Part shown: piece after piece, positions 1-8,153 of the stretch
Layout of the letters: each line of letters begins with the position of its first letter
Position numbering within the stretch: the stretch's first letter is position 1
Assembly: GCA_016860845.1 (NCBI GenBank)
Contig: BOKF01000076.1
Coordinates: 1-29,070 of the forward strand
Direction: 5' to 3'
DNA length: 29,070 nt
Origin: Chloroflexota bacterium
GTDB lineage: Bacteria; Chloroflexota; Anaerolineae; 4572-78; J111
The notes under the pieces: generated by a model
The model's input: only the letters and a program-made list of their open reading frames with translations
What the model was told of the DNA's origin: nothing
Database searches by the model: none
Translations under genes and position numbers: made by a program

Positions 1-20
1 AATTGTTCTCACCGGCTTGA

Positions 21-89
21 TGCGTGATACGTGATGCGTAAGAAATCTTGCCTGGATACCATCACGCATCACGCATTACGTATCACGGA
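21..89. repeat. Inverted heptamer element (TGCGTGA / TCACGCA)
   Basis: Left arm has three 7-base units (TGCGTGA, TACGTGA, TGCGTAA, 21-41). The right arm has four (TCACGCA twice, TTACGTA, TCACGGA, 62-89). The arms are near reverse complements around a 20-base loop, so a transcript could form an imperfect hairpin. It lies downstream of the minus-strand gene that ends at 172, where it could act as a 3' end structure. No T-tract follows. Nothing coding was seen in 1-171. Confidence 0.8.
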
Positions 90-171
90 CTTTGGATAAT
101 TATTTTCTTGGAGTTGCCTAATTGGACGATTCGTCTATTCCTTTTTTTACCGTCACTACCTAATGGCCTGT

Positions 172-414
172 TCAAGGTTTAACCTGAATAACCTCGACCA
201 GGGGCAGCCCCAAGTCACGGACTTTTCTAAGCAGGCCATAGAGCGCCGCCTGATCGGCCACCGGGCCGGTTAAAAGCGTATCGCCATTGGCTTCCAGCGT
301 GAGGGTCAGGCCCCCAAACCAGTCCGTCCACTGGCGACCCAGATGGCCCTTGAGCCTGATTTGATAGACCGTTGGCTGGTCTGGATCACGTTCCGGGCTA
401 TGTTCATTTGACAT
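172..414 (-). CDS. Small conserved protein of unknown function (80 aa)
   Basis: An 80-residue soluble protein. The N-terminus is polar and acidic/proline-rich. From about residue 17 there is a compact pattern (QIRLKGHLG, then [10 protein letters not shown], then [26 protein letters not shown]) that I recall as a common small Chloroflexota/cyanobacterial protein without a named function. The start at 414 overlaps the last 11 bases of the upstream oxidoreductase gene, which suggests translational coupling. GGTGG sits upstream as a weak ribosome site. An in-frame ATG further upstream at 516 would lie wholly inside the oxidoreductase gene and is unlikely. Two tryptophans and a glycine-rich turn near residues 28-34 are the best landmarks. 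A role as accessory to the oxidoreductase is inference only. Confidence 0.75.
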   Translation of the reverse strand: MSNEHSPERDPDQPTVYQIRLKGHLGRQWTDWFGGLTLTLEANGDTLLTGPVADQAALYGLLRKVRDLGLPLVEVIQVKP

Positions 415-1393
415 GATTCTGTTCCACCAGGGTGATGACGACATTCCCTTTTTTGTGTCCGGTTTCGACATAGCGGTGCGCCTCGACCATTTGCTCCAAC
501 GGATAGCAGCGATCAATAACGGGTTTCAGCCGGCCCAGCTCCACCAATTCTTTGAGAAAATCGAGGGCTTCTCGGCGCGGGACGGCTGTCCCACCGATGA
601 CTTTTTTGCCGGTGGTCAGCGAATACCAGAGCCTCCGGATCTCTGGCAACACCATGACCGTATGCAGGTAATAACCATTCCTCTTTAGCGCACGTTTACA
701 TTCGGAGAACGTCGTCTTGCCGACAGTGTCAAAAATAATATCGTAGGTCTCGCCGTTTTTGGTAAAATCCTCTTGAGTGTAATCAACGACCTGATCGGCG
801 CCGAGCGATTTCACCAACGCCACATTCCTGGTACTGCATACCCCGGTGACTTCTGCCCCAAAGTGCTTGGCAAGCTGTACTGCAAAGGTGCCGACACTCC
901 CCGCAGCGCCATAGATCAGGGCTTTTTGTCCGGGCTGGATATTGCCTGCCTTCAGGAAAAACAGGGCGGTATTGGCGCTAATCGGAAGCGTGGTGGCTTC
1001 CGCATAGGTCATAGACTGTGGTTTGGTGACGACCGCCCCATCTTCGGGCAGACATTTGTACTCGGCGTGGGCGCCAAAATTATCCGCGAAGGTCGAGGCA
1101 AAGACCTGATCACCGACCTTGAACCGCGTTACATCTTTGCCGACCGCTTCCACTTCACCGGCGAGTTCCATGCCGAAGATGGGATGTTTTGGTTTGGTGA
1201 AACCCAACGTGAGGCGGGCGGGGAGCCAGAACAGCGGCGGCACATTAAAACTGCGCATTCTATCGTCTCCGGCATTGACGGTCGTTGCACGCACCTTGAT
1301 GAGTAGCTCATTGTCTTTGGGTATCGGTTTTTCAACCTCTTGGAGCTGAAGGACTTCCGGTGAGCCGTAGCTTGTTGCGACAATTGCTTTCAT
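404..1393 (-). CDS. Zinc-independent MDR-family NAD(P)H oxidoreductase (quinone reductase-like)
   Basis: A 329-residue medium-chain dehydrogenase/reductase. The GroES-like N-terminal half carries the family glycines ([15 protein letters not shown], 74-88). A Rossmann domain follows with the nucleotide-binding motif GAAGSVG at 162-168. The position that is a zinc-binding Cys in alcohol dehydrogenases is NAGDD (40-44), so this is the zinc-free quinone oxidoreductase-like branch, which reduces quinones or enones with NAD(P)H in the cytosol. The substrate cannot be told from sequence. Length is normal for the family. A GGGAG ribosome site lies 8 bases before the start. It is the fourth gene of a minus-strand cluster behind three membrane proteins and overlaps the small gene that follows. 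Confidence 0.88.
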   Translation of the reverse strand: MKAIVATSYGSPEVLQLQEVEKPIPKDNELLIKVRATTVNAGDDRMRSFNVPPLFWLPARLTLGFTKPKHPIFGMELAGEVEAVGKDVTRFKVGDQVFASTFADNFGAHAEYKCLPEDGAVVTKPQSMTYAEATTLPISANTALFFLKAGNIQPGQKALIYGAAGSVGTFAVQLAKHFGAEVTGVCSTRNVALVKSLGADQVVDYTQEDFTKNGETYDIIFDTVGKTTFSECKRALKRNGYYLHTVMVLPEIRRLWYSLTTGKKVIGGTAVPRREALDFLKELVELGRLKPVIDRCYPLEQMVEAHRYVETGHKKGNVVITLVEQNHVK

Positions 1394-1434
1394 TTTAGCA
1401 TCTCCCTTTTTTAAGAATGAGCGGATTGGCTGGC

Positions 1435-1456
1435 AGAGAGGTCAATCAACCTCTCT
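1435..1456 (-). other. Intergenic hairpin (possible 3'-end structure)
   Basis: AGAGAGGT and ACCTCTCT form a perfect 8-bp stem with a 6-base loop. It lies in the gap between the DUF2306 gene and the oxidoreductase gene. No T-tract follows on the minus strand, so it is more likely an attenuator or RNA-stability structure than a full terminator. Confidence 0.4.
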
Positions 1457-1484
1457 ATATTCATCTTCCCTATCTATGCTGAGC

Positions 1485-2243
1485 TCATCGCAGAGGGGAA
1501 ACAACGGCTGATGCCGGGCGAGCTGGACGGGCCGGCTGCTTGCGGATGATCCATTCGGCCACGGCGAGGTTGATCACCCAGCCTGCGCCCATCAATAGCG
1601 CTCGGGGAAACTCATCGGGTGTGCCGAGGATCAGGAACCAAGGTAAGTGGGTCAGCACCTGCGTGCCTGCGCCCAGGCCGATGGCGTAGCCGCGCATCAT
1701 CCAGGCGCCGTGCCCGACAAAGTCTCGTCGTCGGATCGCGACGACGCCGAGGATAATGGATAGGACCATGGCCGACCCAAACAGGAGCCGCAGCCCATAA
1801 AGGAGTTCACCATCGCCATCAGGCCAGGGATAGAATAGGGTCATCCACAAACCCGAAAGTCCAGCAGCAAGACCGCACGGGATCAAGAGCCACCCCGCAG
1901 CACGGTGCCAGCTTCGCCTCCGGCGGCGGAGACTGGGGACGAACTGGAAGGCCCCCAGGATGGAGTACAGGCTGGCGCTGAGAATGTGCAGTACGACGGG
2001 CAGAGGTGACGCGAAGAACCGGGCGTTAGCCGGTGTGACTTCCGCGCCGCCGGTCAGCTCGGTGATGCGGACGGCGCCGGCAATCACCGGAATGAGGCTG
2101 AGCACGATCAGCCCGGCGGGCACGAGCCACTCTGTCCAAACTGCTTTTGCCGGCGCTTTAGGTTTCTGAGATTTAGGTTTCCCAACCTTATTGAATTGAG
2201 CCGCAGCGGGGGCTGGACCTTTACCTTGGACATTCGCTTCCAT
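1485..2243 (-). CDS. DUF2306-family membrane protein
   Basis: A 252-residue integral membrane protein. About 35 lysine/proline/alanine-rich residues are followed by six or so hydrophobic segments. The family pattern is visible: LPVVLHILSASLYSILGAFQF, then an arginine-rich turn with SWHRAAGWLLIPCGL, then RRRDFVGHGAWMMRGYAIGLG near the C-terminus. The histidines in HRAAGW and GHGAWM are typical of DUF2306. Function is unknown; the repeated membrane histidines suggest haem or metal binding, but that is inference. A clean AAGGAG lies 7 bases before the start. It belongs to the minus-strand cluster of small membrane proteins downstream of the MalT-like regulator. Confidence 0.82.
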   Translation of the reverse strand: MEANVQGKGPAPAAAQFNKVGKPKSQKPKAPAKAVWTEWLVPAGLIVLSLIPVIAGAVRITELTGGAEVTPANARFFASPLPVVLHILSASLYSILGAFQFVPSLRRRRRSWHRAAGWLLIPCGLAAGLSGLWMTLFYPWPDGDGELLYGLRLLFGSAMVLSIILGVVAIRRRDFVGHGAWMMRGYAIGLGAGTQVLTHLPWFLILGTPDEFPRALLMGAGWVINLAVAEWIIRKQPARPARPASAVVSPLR

Positions 2244-2332
2244 TCTTTACTCCTTGGATAAATTGACCCGGTTCATAGAGACAAGCGCTCGTATCACCAC
2301 TTGTCCCCTCCTTGTAACCTACTCAGTTCCGG

Positions 2333-2998
2333 CTAGGCCGTTCTCGGGTCGAGTAAGGCTTCCGAGACTTGCTCTCGCCATTCAGACCAGAGCGCATAGC
2401 CCAGCCAGACCAGGGCTAATCCCATCGGCACTGCGGCTAACCGCTGGATGTGGTGCGGGAGCAGCGCGGCGGTGGGGGTCAACGCGGCGGTGATAGCCAG
2501 CAGAGCGCCTGCCCAGCGTGGTAGGGTGCCGGCGCGGAAGGTCGCGATGCCAAGGAGTAGGCCGCCGAGCATATAAAATATCCCGACTAAGCCATAGAGC
2601 ACCGGCAGAGCTCCGAGGCTAACCTCGCTGGCGCGTCCTGCGCCAAGCCCCAACATACCATCCACAAACTTCGGCGCTGTGGACGCCAGCAACGGCAAAA
2701 TAAAGGTTTCAGCGAAGACAAAGGCCGTCTGGAGCCACCATGAGAGGCTAAAGAGGAGAAAGCCGGCCAGACCGAGCCAACCCGCCTTTTTCGTTTGCCT
2801 GGCGTATATCCCGGCAATGCCGAGCAGGAAGAGGAAACACATAACCGTCTTCATAGTGGTGATAATTGCCCACGCGCTCGTGGTGACTGACGAAACAACA
2901 TCAGCCGGATGGATCGGCTGAATACCTGCGAAAATGATTCCTGCTACCATAGCCGGTAAACCGGCCCAACGGATGAGACTTGAGGCTGTTATCTTCAT
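2333..2998 (-). CDS. Hypothetical six-TM membrane protein
   Basis: A 221-residue protein with about six hydrophobic segments; I do not recognise a named family. The start is set at 2998 because AAGGAG lies 6 bases upstream. The open frame continues upstream to an ATG at 3067, which would add 23 polar residues (MTIINEEGKT...) without a ribosome site. Landmarks are GIQPIHPADV after the first segment, KKAGWLGLAGFLLFSLSWWLQ in the middle, and RAGTLPRWAGALLAI before the last two segments. The RAGTLPRWAG turn is common in small actinobacterial and Chloroflexota membrane proteins of the DUF4386-like kind. Its neighbours are DUF4386 upstream and DUF2306 downstream. Confidence 0.75.
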   Translation of the reverse strand: MKITASSLIRWAGLPAMVAGIIFAGIQPIHPADVVSSVTTSAWAIITTMKTVMCFLFLLGIAGIYARQTKKAGWLGLAGFLLFSLSWWLQTAFVFAETFILPLLASTAPKFVDGMLGLGAGRASEVSLGALPVLYGLVGIFYMLGGLLLGIATFRAGTLPRWAGALLAITAALTPTAALLPHHIQRLAAVPMGLALVWLGYALWSEWREQVSEALLDPRTA

Positions 2999-3164
2999 TT
3001 TATTCTCCTTGATCACCGTCTGGCGATTCATATTCACGGTTTTGCCTTCTTCATTGATAATGGTCATTCTACAAATGCCGATGACTCGGTCGCCAATACT
3101 GGCGAGATAAAGGCTTTGATTTGAAGATTTCGAAGTTATTCTGTGCCTTGTCTATTTGGTTGCT

Positions 3165-3926
3165 TTATGTTCTAGCTAAACTTAGCTTGTCTATTACGTC
3201 TATATCTGTTTTGTCAGAATCGGAAAGGATCGCAGCAGATGAATTGAATCCCTTCACGATGAGCCAGATGCCGAACAACAACTCCCAGATGAACTCCGGG
3301 ATGACCATGATGCTCCCCAACACGGAGCCTGGCTCGAAGACCCCGAACAGGATGCCGACGAAACGAGCGAGGAGCACGGGGCCAGCGATGATCCCTAGCA
3401 CGGCCATGCGCCGTGGCACCAGGGCGGACTTGTACATCAGGTAGCCCAGCAGCAGCCCGTTCCCGATGCCGACGACGAAGCCGGGTCCGAGTTGGAACGT
3501 CCAACCATGGAGCGCGACGAGCGACTTGCCGACCATGACGAGCGTGGCGGCATCTGCGTTCGCAACCCCCGCCAGATCCTGCCGCAACGTCACGACCGTA
3601 AGGAGGCTGAGGATGCCGACGGCGATGAAGACGCTTTCGACGACCCGGGCCGTGACAAATCCAAGGGCGAAGATCTCGTTCACCCGCTTGAGGAGCGGGA
3701 ACAGCACGACAGCGCTGCCGATGTTCGCGACGATGAGGAGCAACTCTAAGAACACTCCCCAGAGCACACCGTTGTCGGCGCCGGCACCGACGATGTAGCG
3801 AGGATCCCCCAGCAGCGGGACGTAGAGGAAAAGAACTGGGGGAATCGAAGTGACATACGTGATCACGAACAAGACACCCGTAACCAGTGCGATCTTCCTA
3901 CTTGAATTCATTCTGTTGCTAGTCAT
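3165..3926 (-). CDS. DUF4386-family membrane protein
   Basis: A 253-residue integral membrane protein with about six hydrophobic segments. The family signature is visible: RKIALVTGVLFVITYVTSIP at the N-terminus, GVLFGVFEPGSVLGSIMVIPEFIWELLFGIWLIVKGF at the C-terminus, and RRMAVLGIIAGPVL in between. The start at 3926 has AAGGAG 8 bases upstream. This is the first gene after a strong promoter/palindrome at 4011-4047, so it probably leads the transcript that runs through the two other membrane proteins to the oxidoreductase. Function of DUF4386 is unknown. The 97-base gap that follows (3068-3164) is AT-rich and shows nothing clear. Confidence 0.82.
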   Translation of the reverse strand: MTSNRMNSSRKIALVTGVLFVITYVTSIPPVLFLYVPLLGDPRYIVGAGADNGVLWGVFLELLLIVANIGSAVVLFPLLKRVNEIFALGFVTARVVESVFIAVGILSLLTVVTLRQDLAGVANADAATLVMVGKSLVALHGWTFQLGPGFVVGIGNGLLLGYLMYKSALVPRRMAVLGIIAGPVLLARFVGILFGVFEPGSVLGSIMVIPEFIWELLFGIWLIVKGFNSSAAILSDSDKTDIDVIDKLSLART

Positions 3927-3959
3927 GTATTTGTCTCCTTTTTTTGAACCATAAGTTTA

Positions 3960-3991
3960 GGGTCAAGATTTGACCCCGGCATAGCTGCCGG
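3960..3991 (-). other. Two adjoining hairpins in the 5' leader
   Basis: GGGTCAA/TTGACCC (3960-3976, loop of 3) and CCGGCA/TGCCGG (3976-3991, loop of 4) share one base. They lie between the promoter at 4011-4040 and the DUF4386 start at 3926, so they would be in the leader RNA. A regulatory role is inference. Confidence 0.35.
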
Positions 3992-4010
3992 TTTGGGTTC
4001 AACTGAAAAC

Positions 4011-4047
4011 AATATACAAATGAATGTGGGGAGATGTCATCCCCACA
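4011..4047 (-). promoter_or_regulatory. Promoter with overlapping palindromic operator for the membrane-protein/oxidoreductase cluster
   Basis: On the minus strand there is a -35 box ATGACA (4035-4040, five of six consensus bases), an 18-base spacer and a -10 box TATATT (4011-4016, five of six). A palindrome with perfect 8-base arms TGTGGGGA/TCCCCACA and a 7-base centre covers 4025-4047 and spans the -35 box. A further GGTGGGGA half-site lies at about 4060. This is the arrangement of a repressor or regulator site. The adjacent MalT-like regulator is one candidate to bind it, by inference. Confidence 0.6.
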
Positions 4048-4090
4048 TGTGAGGATTGAGGTGGGGATAGGGAGAGGGTTCCAGGGAAAT

Positions 4091-4126
4091 AAAAAGCCGG
4101 GCAGCCATGCTCTGAAATGCCGGCTT
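4091..4126 (-). terminator. Rho-independent terminator of the MalT-like regulator gene
   Basis: On the minus strand AAGCCGG (4126-4120) pairs with CCGGCTT (4100-4094), and the pairing is followed by a run of T's (4095-4091). It lies 49 bases past the regulator's stop codon and upstream of the promoter at 4011-4047. It would separate the regulator transcript from the next cluster. Confidence 0.6.
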
Positions 4127-4174
4127 ACCGGGCAGGGCTAAGGGGAGGCCTGTTCAAGCAACGCTTTGGCGCGA

Positions 4175-6949
4175 CTAAATCAACCCCAGCTCTTCGGCCC
4201 GGTTGACCGCCGCCCGGCGGCTATTGACAGTGAGTTTGCTGTAGATACTCTTGGTGTGGGTGCGGAGGGTACTCAAGCCGATCACGAGTTCAGCGGCAAT
4301 CTCCGGCCCGGATAATTCGGTTTTGAACAAGCGGAGAACTTCAAGCTCGCGCTGGCTGAGCGGCTCAACTAAATTTTGGATTTCGCTTTGCGCGCCTTTG
4401 GCGGATTTTAGATTTACGATTTTGTGTTTATCATCCAATCGTAAATCGTCAATCGTAAATCGTAAATCGCCAAAGGCGGCCAAAAGCTGGTCGCGATAGG
4501 AGCTGGGTGGTAATTGAGCCAGTAAGGCAACGAGCGGCGGTCCTTCGTCCACAAATAGCCGGACATAGCCCTCCGGCTCTGCCAGCTTGAGGGCCTGTTG
4601 CAGCGGCAGGAGAGCAGTAGAGATGTTGCCTAGCGCCTGGTGAGCAAGTGCTTGCAATACCAGGATTTCGATCACACTGCCCCTCCTCCCCCCTTCTTCC
4701 GCTGCTTGCAGGAGACGCTCCAGTAACCCGCTCGCCTCTCGAATCGAGCTGTCCGTATGGTCACTCTTGTACCGAGCCAGGAGCACCCTGGCCAGGGTGA
4801 TGTGCTCGAACTCGCGCAGGTAGCTGAGGTCGTCCTGGGCGGACAGGCCCTGCTCCCGCGCCCAGCCGAGGGCTTCACCCAACCGGCCCTGAGCGAGCCA
4901 CACCTGTGTCTTGACCGCCGCAACAGGCCGCACATTGGGGAAAAAGTCACTCACATAAAGGCGCTCTGCCTCCTGGAGCAGATCGAGCGCGCCGTCCAGG
5001 TTTCCCTGGACCTGCTGTATTCGCGCCATCGCCACACACCAACGATACCGGTTTTGTGGTAACCCGGCGAACTCACCGAGTTCCTTGCTTCTCAGCAGGT
5101 GCTGTGTGGCGGCATTCAGATCGTTACGCTCACGGTAAAGATCGCTCATTCCCACATACATGTCTGCCGCTCCGCGCAGGATAGGCTTGCCCTGCTCCGT
5201 CGCAAGCTGTAATCCCCACTCGTAGGTGCTCATTGCCTCGCGCAGACGGCCTTGCGTCAGCCGTATATCCGCCAGGGCGATGGCACAGCCGAGGGCGTCA
5301 GAGAGGTGTCCAGCCCGCTGCACCCCGGCCATGCCCTCAGCATAGGTCTGGTAGGCAATCTCCAGATCCCCGCTCGTCCAATACGCCAGTCCCAGAAGCG
5401 CCGCTGCTGCTCCGCGCCCAAGATGGTCTTCCTCAGGGACGAGGTCGAGCGCCCGCCGGGCGTATTTCACGGTGTCGGCCACATCGCCCCGAACCAGGGC
5501 AATTCCAGCATGGTAAATAGCGATCCAACCCGGTAGACCGCGAAATTCCTCTTCATCCACGACGACCATCTCAGCCAATAAGGCTTCTGGTCGCTCACCC
5601 ACATCAGCCATTGGGTCGAACCAGCGTTCGGCGTCCCGCAGCCGGGCCTCAACCCCCTCAAGCCGGCCACTCTGCAGTAACGTCCCGGCATAATGAACGC
5701 TGAGTACGGGCCTGCCGTGGCACAGCTCATCGGGGAGTGCCTGGAGCCAGCCAAGCAACGTCGCCTCCTGTCTACTCCGGCGCATGGCTGGCACGGCCCG
5801 TTCGATCAGATCCGCCGCTCGCTCGAAATCCTCAGCCACCAGCGCGTGACGAATCGCCTCGGCCGAGGAATTGTTCTGCTCGTACCACTCACTCGCCCGC
5901 TGGTGCAGACCACGGACTCGATCCGGCTGCTCCTCCTTCAAATGCGCCCGGAGAACCTCGGCGAAGAGGTGATGATAGCGATACCACTGGCGCTTGTCGT
6001 CCAGGGGAATGACAAACAGGTTGCCTCGCTCCAGGGCTTCCAAGCGCGCTTTGCTTTCCCCCTGGCCAGTGACGGCATAGCACAACGGCCCGCTCAACCG
6101 GTCGAGAATGGAAGTTTCGAGTAAAAAGCTGCGGACCTGTTCGGGCTGGCGCTGCAAGACCTCTTCGACCAGATAGTCCACAATGTAGCGGTTGTCTCCG
6201 GCGAAAGCCTGGATGAACCCGGCCACGTCTGCTCGCCCCCGCATCGAGAGGGCCGCCAGTTGCAGCCCCGCAATCCAGCCTTCGGTCCGGTTCTCCAGCG
6301 AGGTCACTTCCTCAGCCGAGAGACTCAGGTCCATCACCCCGTTGAGGAAAGTGGCCGCTTCATTGGGTGTAAAGCGCAGGTCGGCAGCGCGCAGTTCGGT
6401 CAGTTGACCCCGGGCGCGTAACCGGGCCAGCGGGAGCTGTGGATCCTCACGGGTAGTGATGACCAGGTACAGTTGGGGTGGCAGGTGCTCGAGCAGAAAG
6501 GTCAGGGCCTTGTCAACCGGTTTGGCCTCAATCAGGTGGTAGTCGTCAAGAACGAGGAGAAAATTGTCCGGGATGGTGGTGATGTCATTGAGCAGGGCCG
6601 TTAGGATCGATTCGGTTGGCGGTGGCTGCGGGGATTGAAGCATATCCACCACCCCTGCTCCAATCATCGCCTCAACCGTCTGCAAAGCAGCGACCAGGTA
6701 AGCCAGAAAGCGGGTGGGGTCGTTATCACCTTCATCCAAGGAGAGCCAAGCTGTTGGCACTTTGCTTTGGTGGAGCCAATCGCTGACCAGTGTGGTTTTG
6801 CCAAAGCCAGCCGGAGCAGAGATGAGGATCACACCTGGCATGCGGTGCAGCCCCTCGTTCAGCCGCTCGATCAGGCGCGGGCGTGGGACGAGATCGGCAA
6901 CGCGGGCTTGGGGAATATAGAGTTTTGTTTGCAGTACCAACCTTTCCAT
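4175..6949 (-). CDS. MalT/LuxR-type ATP-dependent transcriptional regulator
   Basis: A 924-residue LAL/MalT-type regulator. The N-terminus reads LQTKLYIPQ...VPRPRLIERL. An NTPase domain follows with Walker A APAGFGKT (45-52) and Walker B LLVLDDYHLI near 133-142. A long helical TPR-like region makes up the middle. The LuxR helix-turn-helix (PLSQRELEVLRL...LSTLRTHTKSIYSKL) occupies about the last 60 residues. Such proteins sense a ligand through the NTPase/TPR part and activate promoters; the ligand is unknown here. Residues about 825-852, in the linker before the helix-turn-helix, are encoded by an inverted heptamer element in frame (4394-4477). The ribosome site is weak. A TTGACA box and a palindrome lie upstream, and a terminator follows. 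The downstream minus-strand cluster is a plausible target by position. Confidence 0.92.
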   Translation of the reverse strand: MERLVLQTKLYIPQARVADLVPRPRLIERLNEGLHRMPGVILISAPAGFGKTTLVSDWLHQSKVPTAWLSLDEGDNDPTRFLAYLVAALQTVEAMIGAGVVDMLQSPQPPPTESILTALLNDITTIPDNFLLVLDDYHLIEAKPVDKALTFLLEHLPPQLYLVITTREDPQLPLARLRARGQLTELRAADLRFTPNEAATFLNGVMDLSLSAEEVTSLENRTEGWIAGLQLAALSMRGRADVAGFIQAFAGDNRYIVDYLVEEVLQRQPEQVRSFLLETSILDRLSGPLCYAVTGQGESKARLEALERGNLFVIPLDDKRQWYRYHHLFAEVLRAHLKEEQPDRVRGLHQRASEWYEQNNSSAEAIRHALVAEDFERAADLIERAVPAMRRSRQEATLLGWLQALPDELCHGRPVLSVHYAGTLLQSGRLEGVEARLRDAERWFDPMADVGERPEALLAEMVVVDEEEFRGLPGWIAIYHAGIALVRGDVADTVKYARRALDLVPEEDHLGRGAAAALLGLAYWTSGDLEIAYQTYAEGMAGVQRAGHLSDALGCAIALADIRLTQGRLREAMSTYEWGLQLATEQGKPILRGAADMYVGMSDLYRERNDLNAATQHLLRSKELGEFAGLPQNRYRWCVAMARIQQVQGNLDGALDLLQEAERLYVSDFFPNVRPVAAVKTQVWLAQGRLGEALGWAREQGLSAQDDLSYLREFEHITLARVLLARYKSDHTDSSIREASGLLERLLQAAEEGGRRGSVIEILVLQALAHQALGNISTALLPLQQALKLAEPEGYVRLFVDEGPPLVALLAQLPPSSYRDQLLAAFGDLRFTIDDLRLDDKHKIVNLKSAKGAQSEIQNLVEPLSQRELEVLRLFKTELSGPEIAAELVIGLSTLRTHTKSIYSKLTVNSRRAAVNRAEELGLI
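4394..4477. repeat. Inverted heptamer element inserted in frame in the regulator gene
   Basis: Outer ends are perfect 10-base inverted repeats, GCCTTTGGCG (4394-4403) and CGCCAAAGGC (4468-4477). Inside, the right arm has five 7-base units (AATCGTA, AATCGTC, AATCGTA, AATCGTA, AATCGCC; 4437-4471). The left arm has GATTTAC/GATTTTG units (4411-4424). The element is 84 bp, a multiple of three, and is read through without a stop. It encodes a polar stretch (DLRFTIDDLRLDDKHKIVNL) between the TPR region and the DNA-binding domain. Confidence 0.8.
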
Positions 6950-6953
6950 AAGG

Positions 6954-7001
6954 CCAAGTATATCTTGGTTAGCGAAAATAGAAAAAAGTAACTTGTGTCA
7001 A
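6954..7001 (-). promoter_or_regulatory. Possible promoter and operator of the MalT-like regulator
   Basis: On the minus strand a perfect TTGACA (6996-7001) precedes TATTTT (6975-6980) with a short 15-base spacer. A perfect inverted repeat CCAAG-N5-CTTGG lies at 6954-6968, just before the start codon and around the expected transcription start. It could be an autoregulatory site. The short spacer makes the promoter call tentative. Confidence 0.35.
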
Positions 7002-7028
7002 AGAAAAATGGCTACCTGGGGTATTAAT

Positions 7029-7057
7029 ATGACTCCCCCTTTGATCCGTGCTATACT
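7029..7057 (+). promoter_or_regulatory. Possible promoter for aldo/keto reductase and kynureninase
   Basis: ATGACT (7029-7034, four of six consensus bases), a 17-base spacer and TATACT (7052-7057, five of six). The leader would contain the hairpin element at 7073-7139 before the gene start at 7175. Confidence 0.4.
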
Positions 7058-7072
7058 CTTCCCAGTCTAAAG

Positions 7073-7139
7073 CGTGAAGTGTGAACCTTGACCACGTAGA
7101 CTTCTTGGCCCTGACGAATCACTCATCACGTTTCACGGT
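7073..7139. repeat. Inverted heptamer element (CGTGAAG / TCACGTT)
   Basis: Left arm: CGTGAAG, TGTGAAC (7073-7086). Right arm: TCACTCA, TCACGTT, TCACGGT (7119-7139). The arms are partial reverse complements. It lies in the leader of the aldo/keto reductase gene. Confidence 0.65.
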
Positions 7140-7174
7140 AATCTGAACTGGCTGGAATCTAATGAGGATAACTG

Positions 7175-8143
7175 ATGGATTACAGAAAACTCGGTAATAC
7201 CGATCTTAACGTTTCCTGTCTTTGCCTGGGGACAATGACCATGGGCTGGACCTCCTCCAAGGAAGACTCTTTTGCAGTAATGGATCGCGCCCTGGCCAAC
7301 GGCATCAACTTTTTTGACAGCGCCGACGTTTACTCCTATTGGGCTAAAGATAACCCCGGCGGGGTGGCCGAAAGCTGGATTGGCGAGTGGCTGACTGCCC
7401 GGAAAGCGCAGGGCCAGGTTATTATTGCCACCAAGGCGCGGGGCCGCATGTGGGAAGGGCCGGATGGCGAGGGACTGAGCCGCAGCCATCTGCTGCGCGC
7501 GGTGGAGGACAGCCTGCGCCGGCTGCAAGTCGAAACGATTGACCTCTACCAGAGTCACTGGCCCGACGAAAACACGCCCCTGGAAGAGACTTTTCGCGCC
7601 TTTGAGGAGATGATTAAACAGGGTAAAGTTCGCTACCTGGGCTGTTCCAATCATAACGCCGCCCAGTTACAGGAGACGCTGGCAGTCTGCGCGGCCCACC
7701 ACCTACCCCGCTACGAATCGCTCCAGCCTCACTACAACCTGGTCCATCGCCAGGAGTATGAAGCCAAGTTGATGTCCTTGTGCCGCCGAGAGAACTTAGG
7801 GGTGATTCCTTACAGTCCCCTGGCTGGTGGTTTTTTGACCGGCAAGTACAAACGTGATGGTCACATTCCGGCGCAGAGCCGCGGCGCCGGCAACGAGCGT
7901 ATGCGCAATTACACCAACAACGAGGGCTTTTCTCTTGTCGAAACACTGGCCGAAATGAGTCAACTCTACGAGGCCACCACGGCCCAGATGGCCCTGACCT
8001 GGCTGTTGGCCAATCCCACAGTGACCTCGGCTATCATTGGGGCAAACACGGTGGAGCAATTGGATGAACTCATCCCGGCGGTCAATATTGCTCTATCCCC
8101 GACTGATAAAAACAGGTTGGACAAAATGAAAAGCCCGACATAA
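7175..8143 (+). CDS. Aldo/keto reductase
   Basis: A 322-residue NADPH-dependent aldo/keto reductase, a single TIM-barrel enzyme acting on carbonyl compounds in the cytosol. The catalytic tetrad is visible: Asp48 and Tyr53 in FFDSADVYS, Lys87 in IIATKARG, His128 in YQSHWPD. The cofactor-binding end is present (IPYSPLAGGFLTGKY, then TSAIIGANTVEQL). The N-terminus MDYRKLGNTDLNVSCLCLGTM is the usual family start, with GAGGA about 8 bases upstream. Length is typical. The substrate is not predictable. It is followed by kynureninase after 118 bases that hold an octamer-repeat hairpin. No functional link between the two enzymes is evident beyond co-direction. Confidence 0.93.
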   Translation: MDYRKLGNTDLNVSCLCLGTMTMGWTSSKEDSFAVMDRALANGINFFDSADVYSYWAKDNPGGVAESWIGEWLTARKAQGQVIIATKARGRMWEGPDGEGLSRSHLLRAVEDSLRRLQVETIDLYQSHWPDENTPLEETFRAFEEMIKQGKVRYLGCSNHNAAQLQETLAVCAAHHLPRYESLQPHYNLVHRQEYEAKLMSLCRRENLGVIPYSPLAGGFLTGKYKRDGHIPAQSRGAGNERMRNYTNNEGFSLVETLAEMSQLYEATTAQMALTWLLANPTVTSAIIGANTVEQLDELIPAVNIALSPTDKNRLDKMKSPT

Positions 8144-8153
8144 AGGAGGAAAT

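Noticed and set aside
2998..3067. Upstream start for the six-TM protein
   Set aside because: The extra 23 residues are polar and lack a ribosome site, whereas AAGGAG stands 6 bases before the ATG at 2998.
4757..6991. Several plus-strand open frames opposite the MalT-like regulator (for example 5693-6124)
   Set aside because: They are shadows of the high-GC regulator gene. Their translations are low-complexity and match no family, while the minus-strand frame has clear domains.
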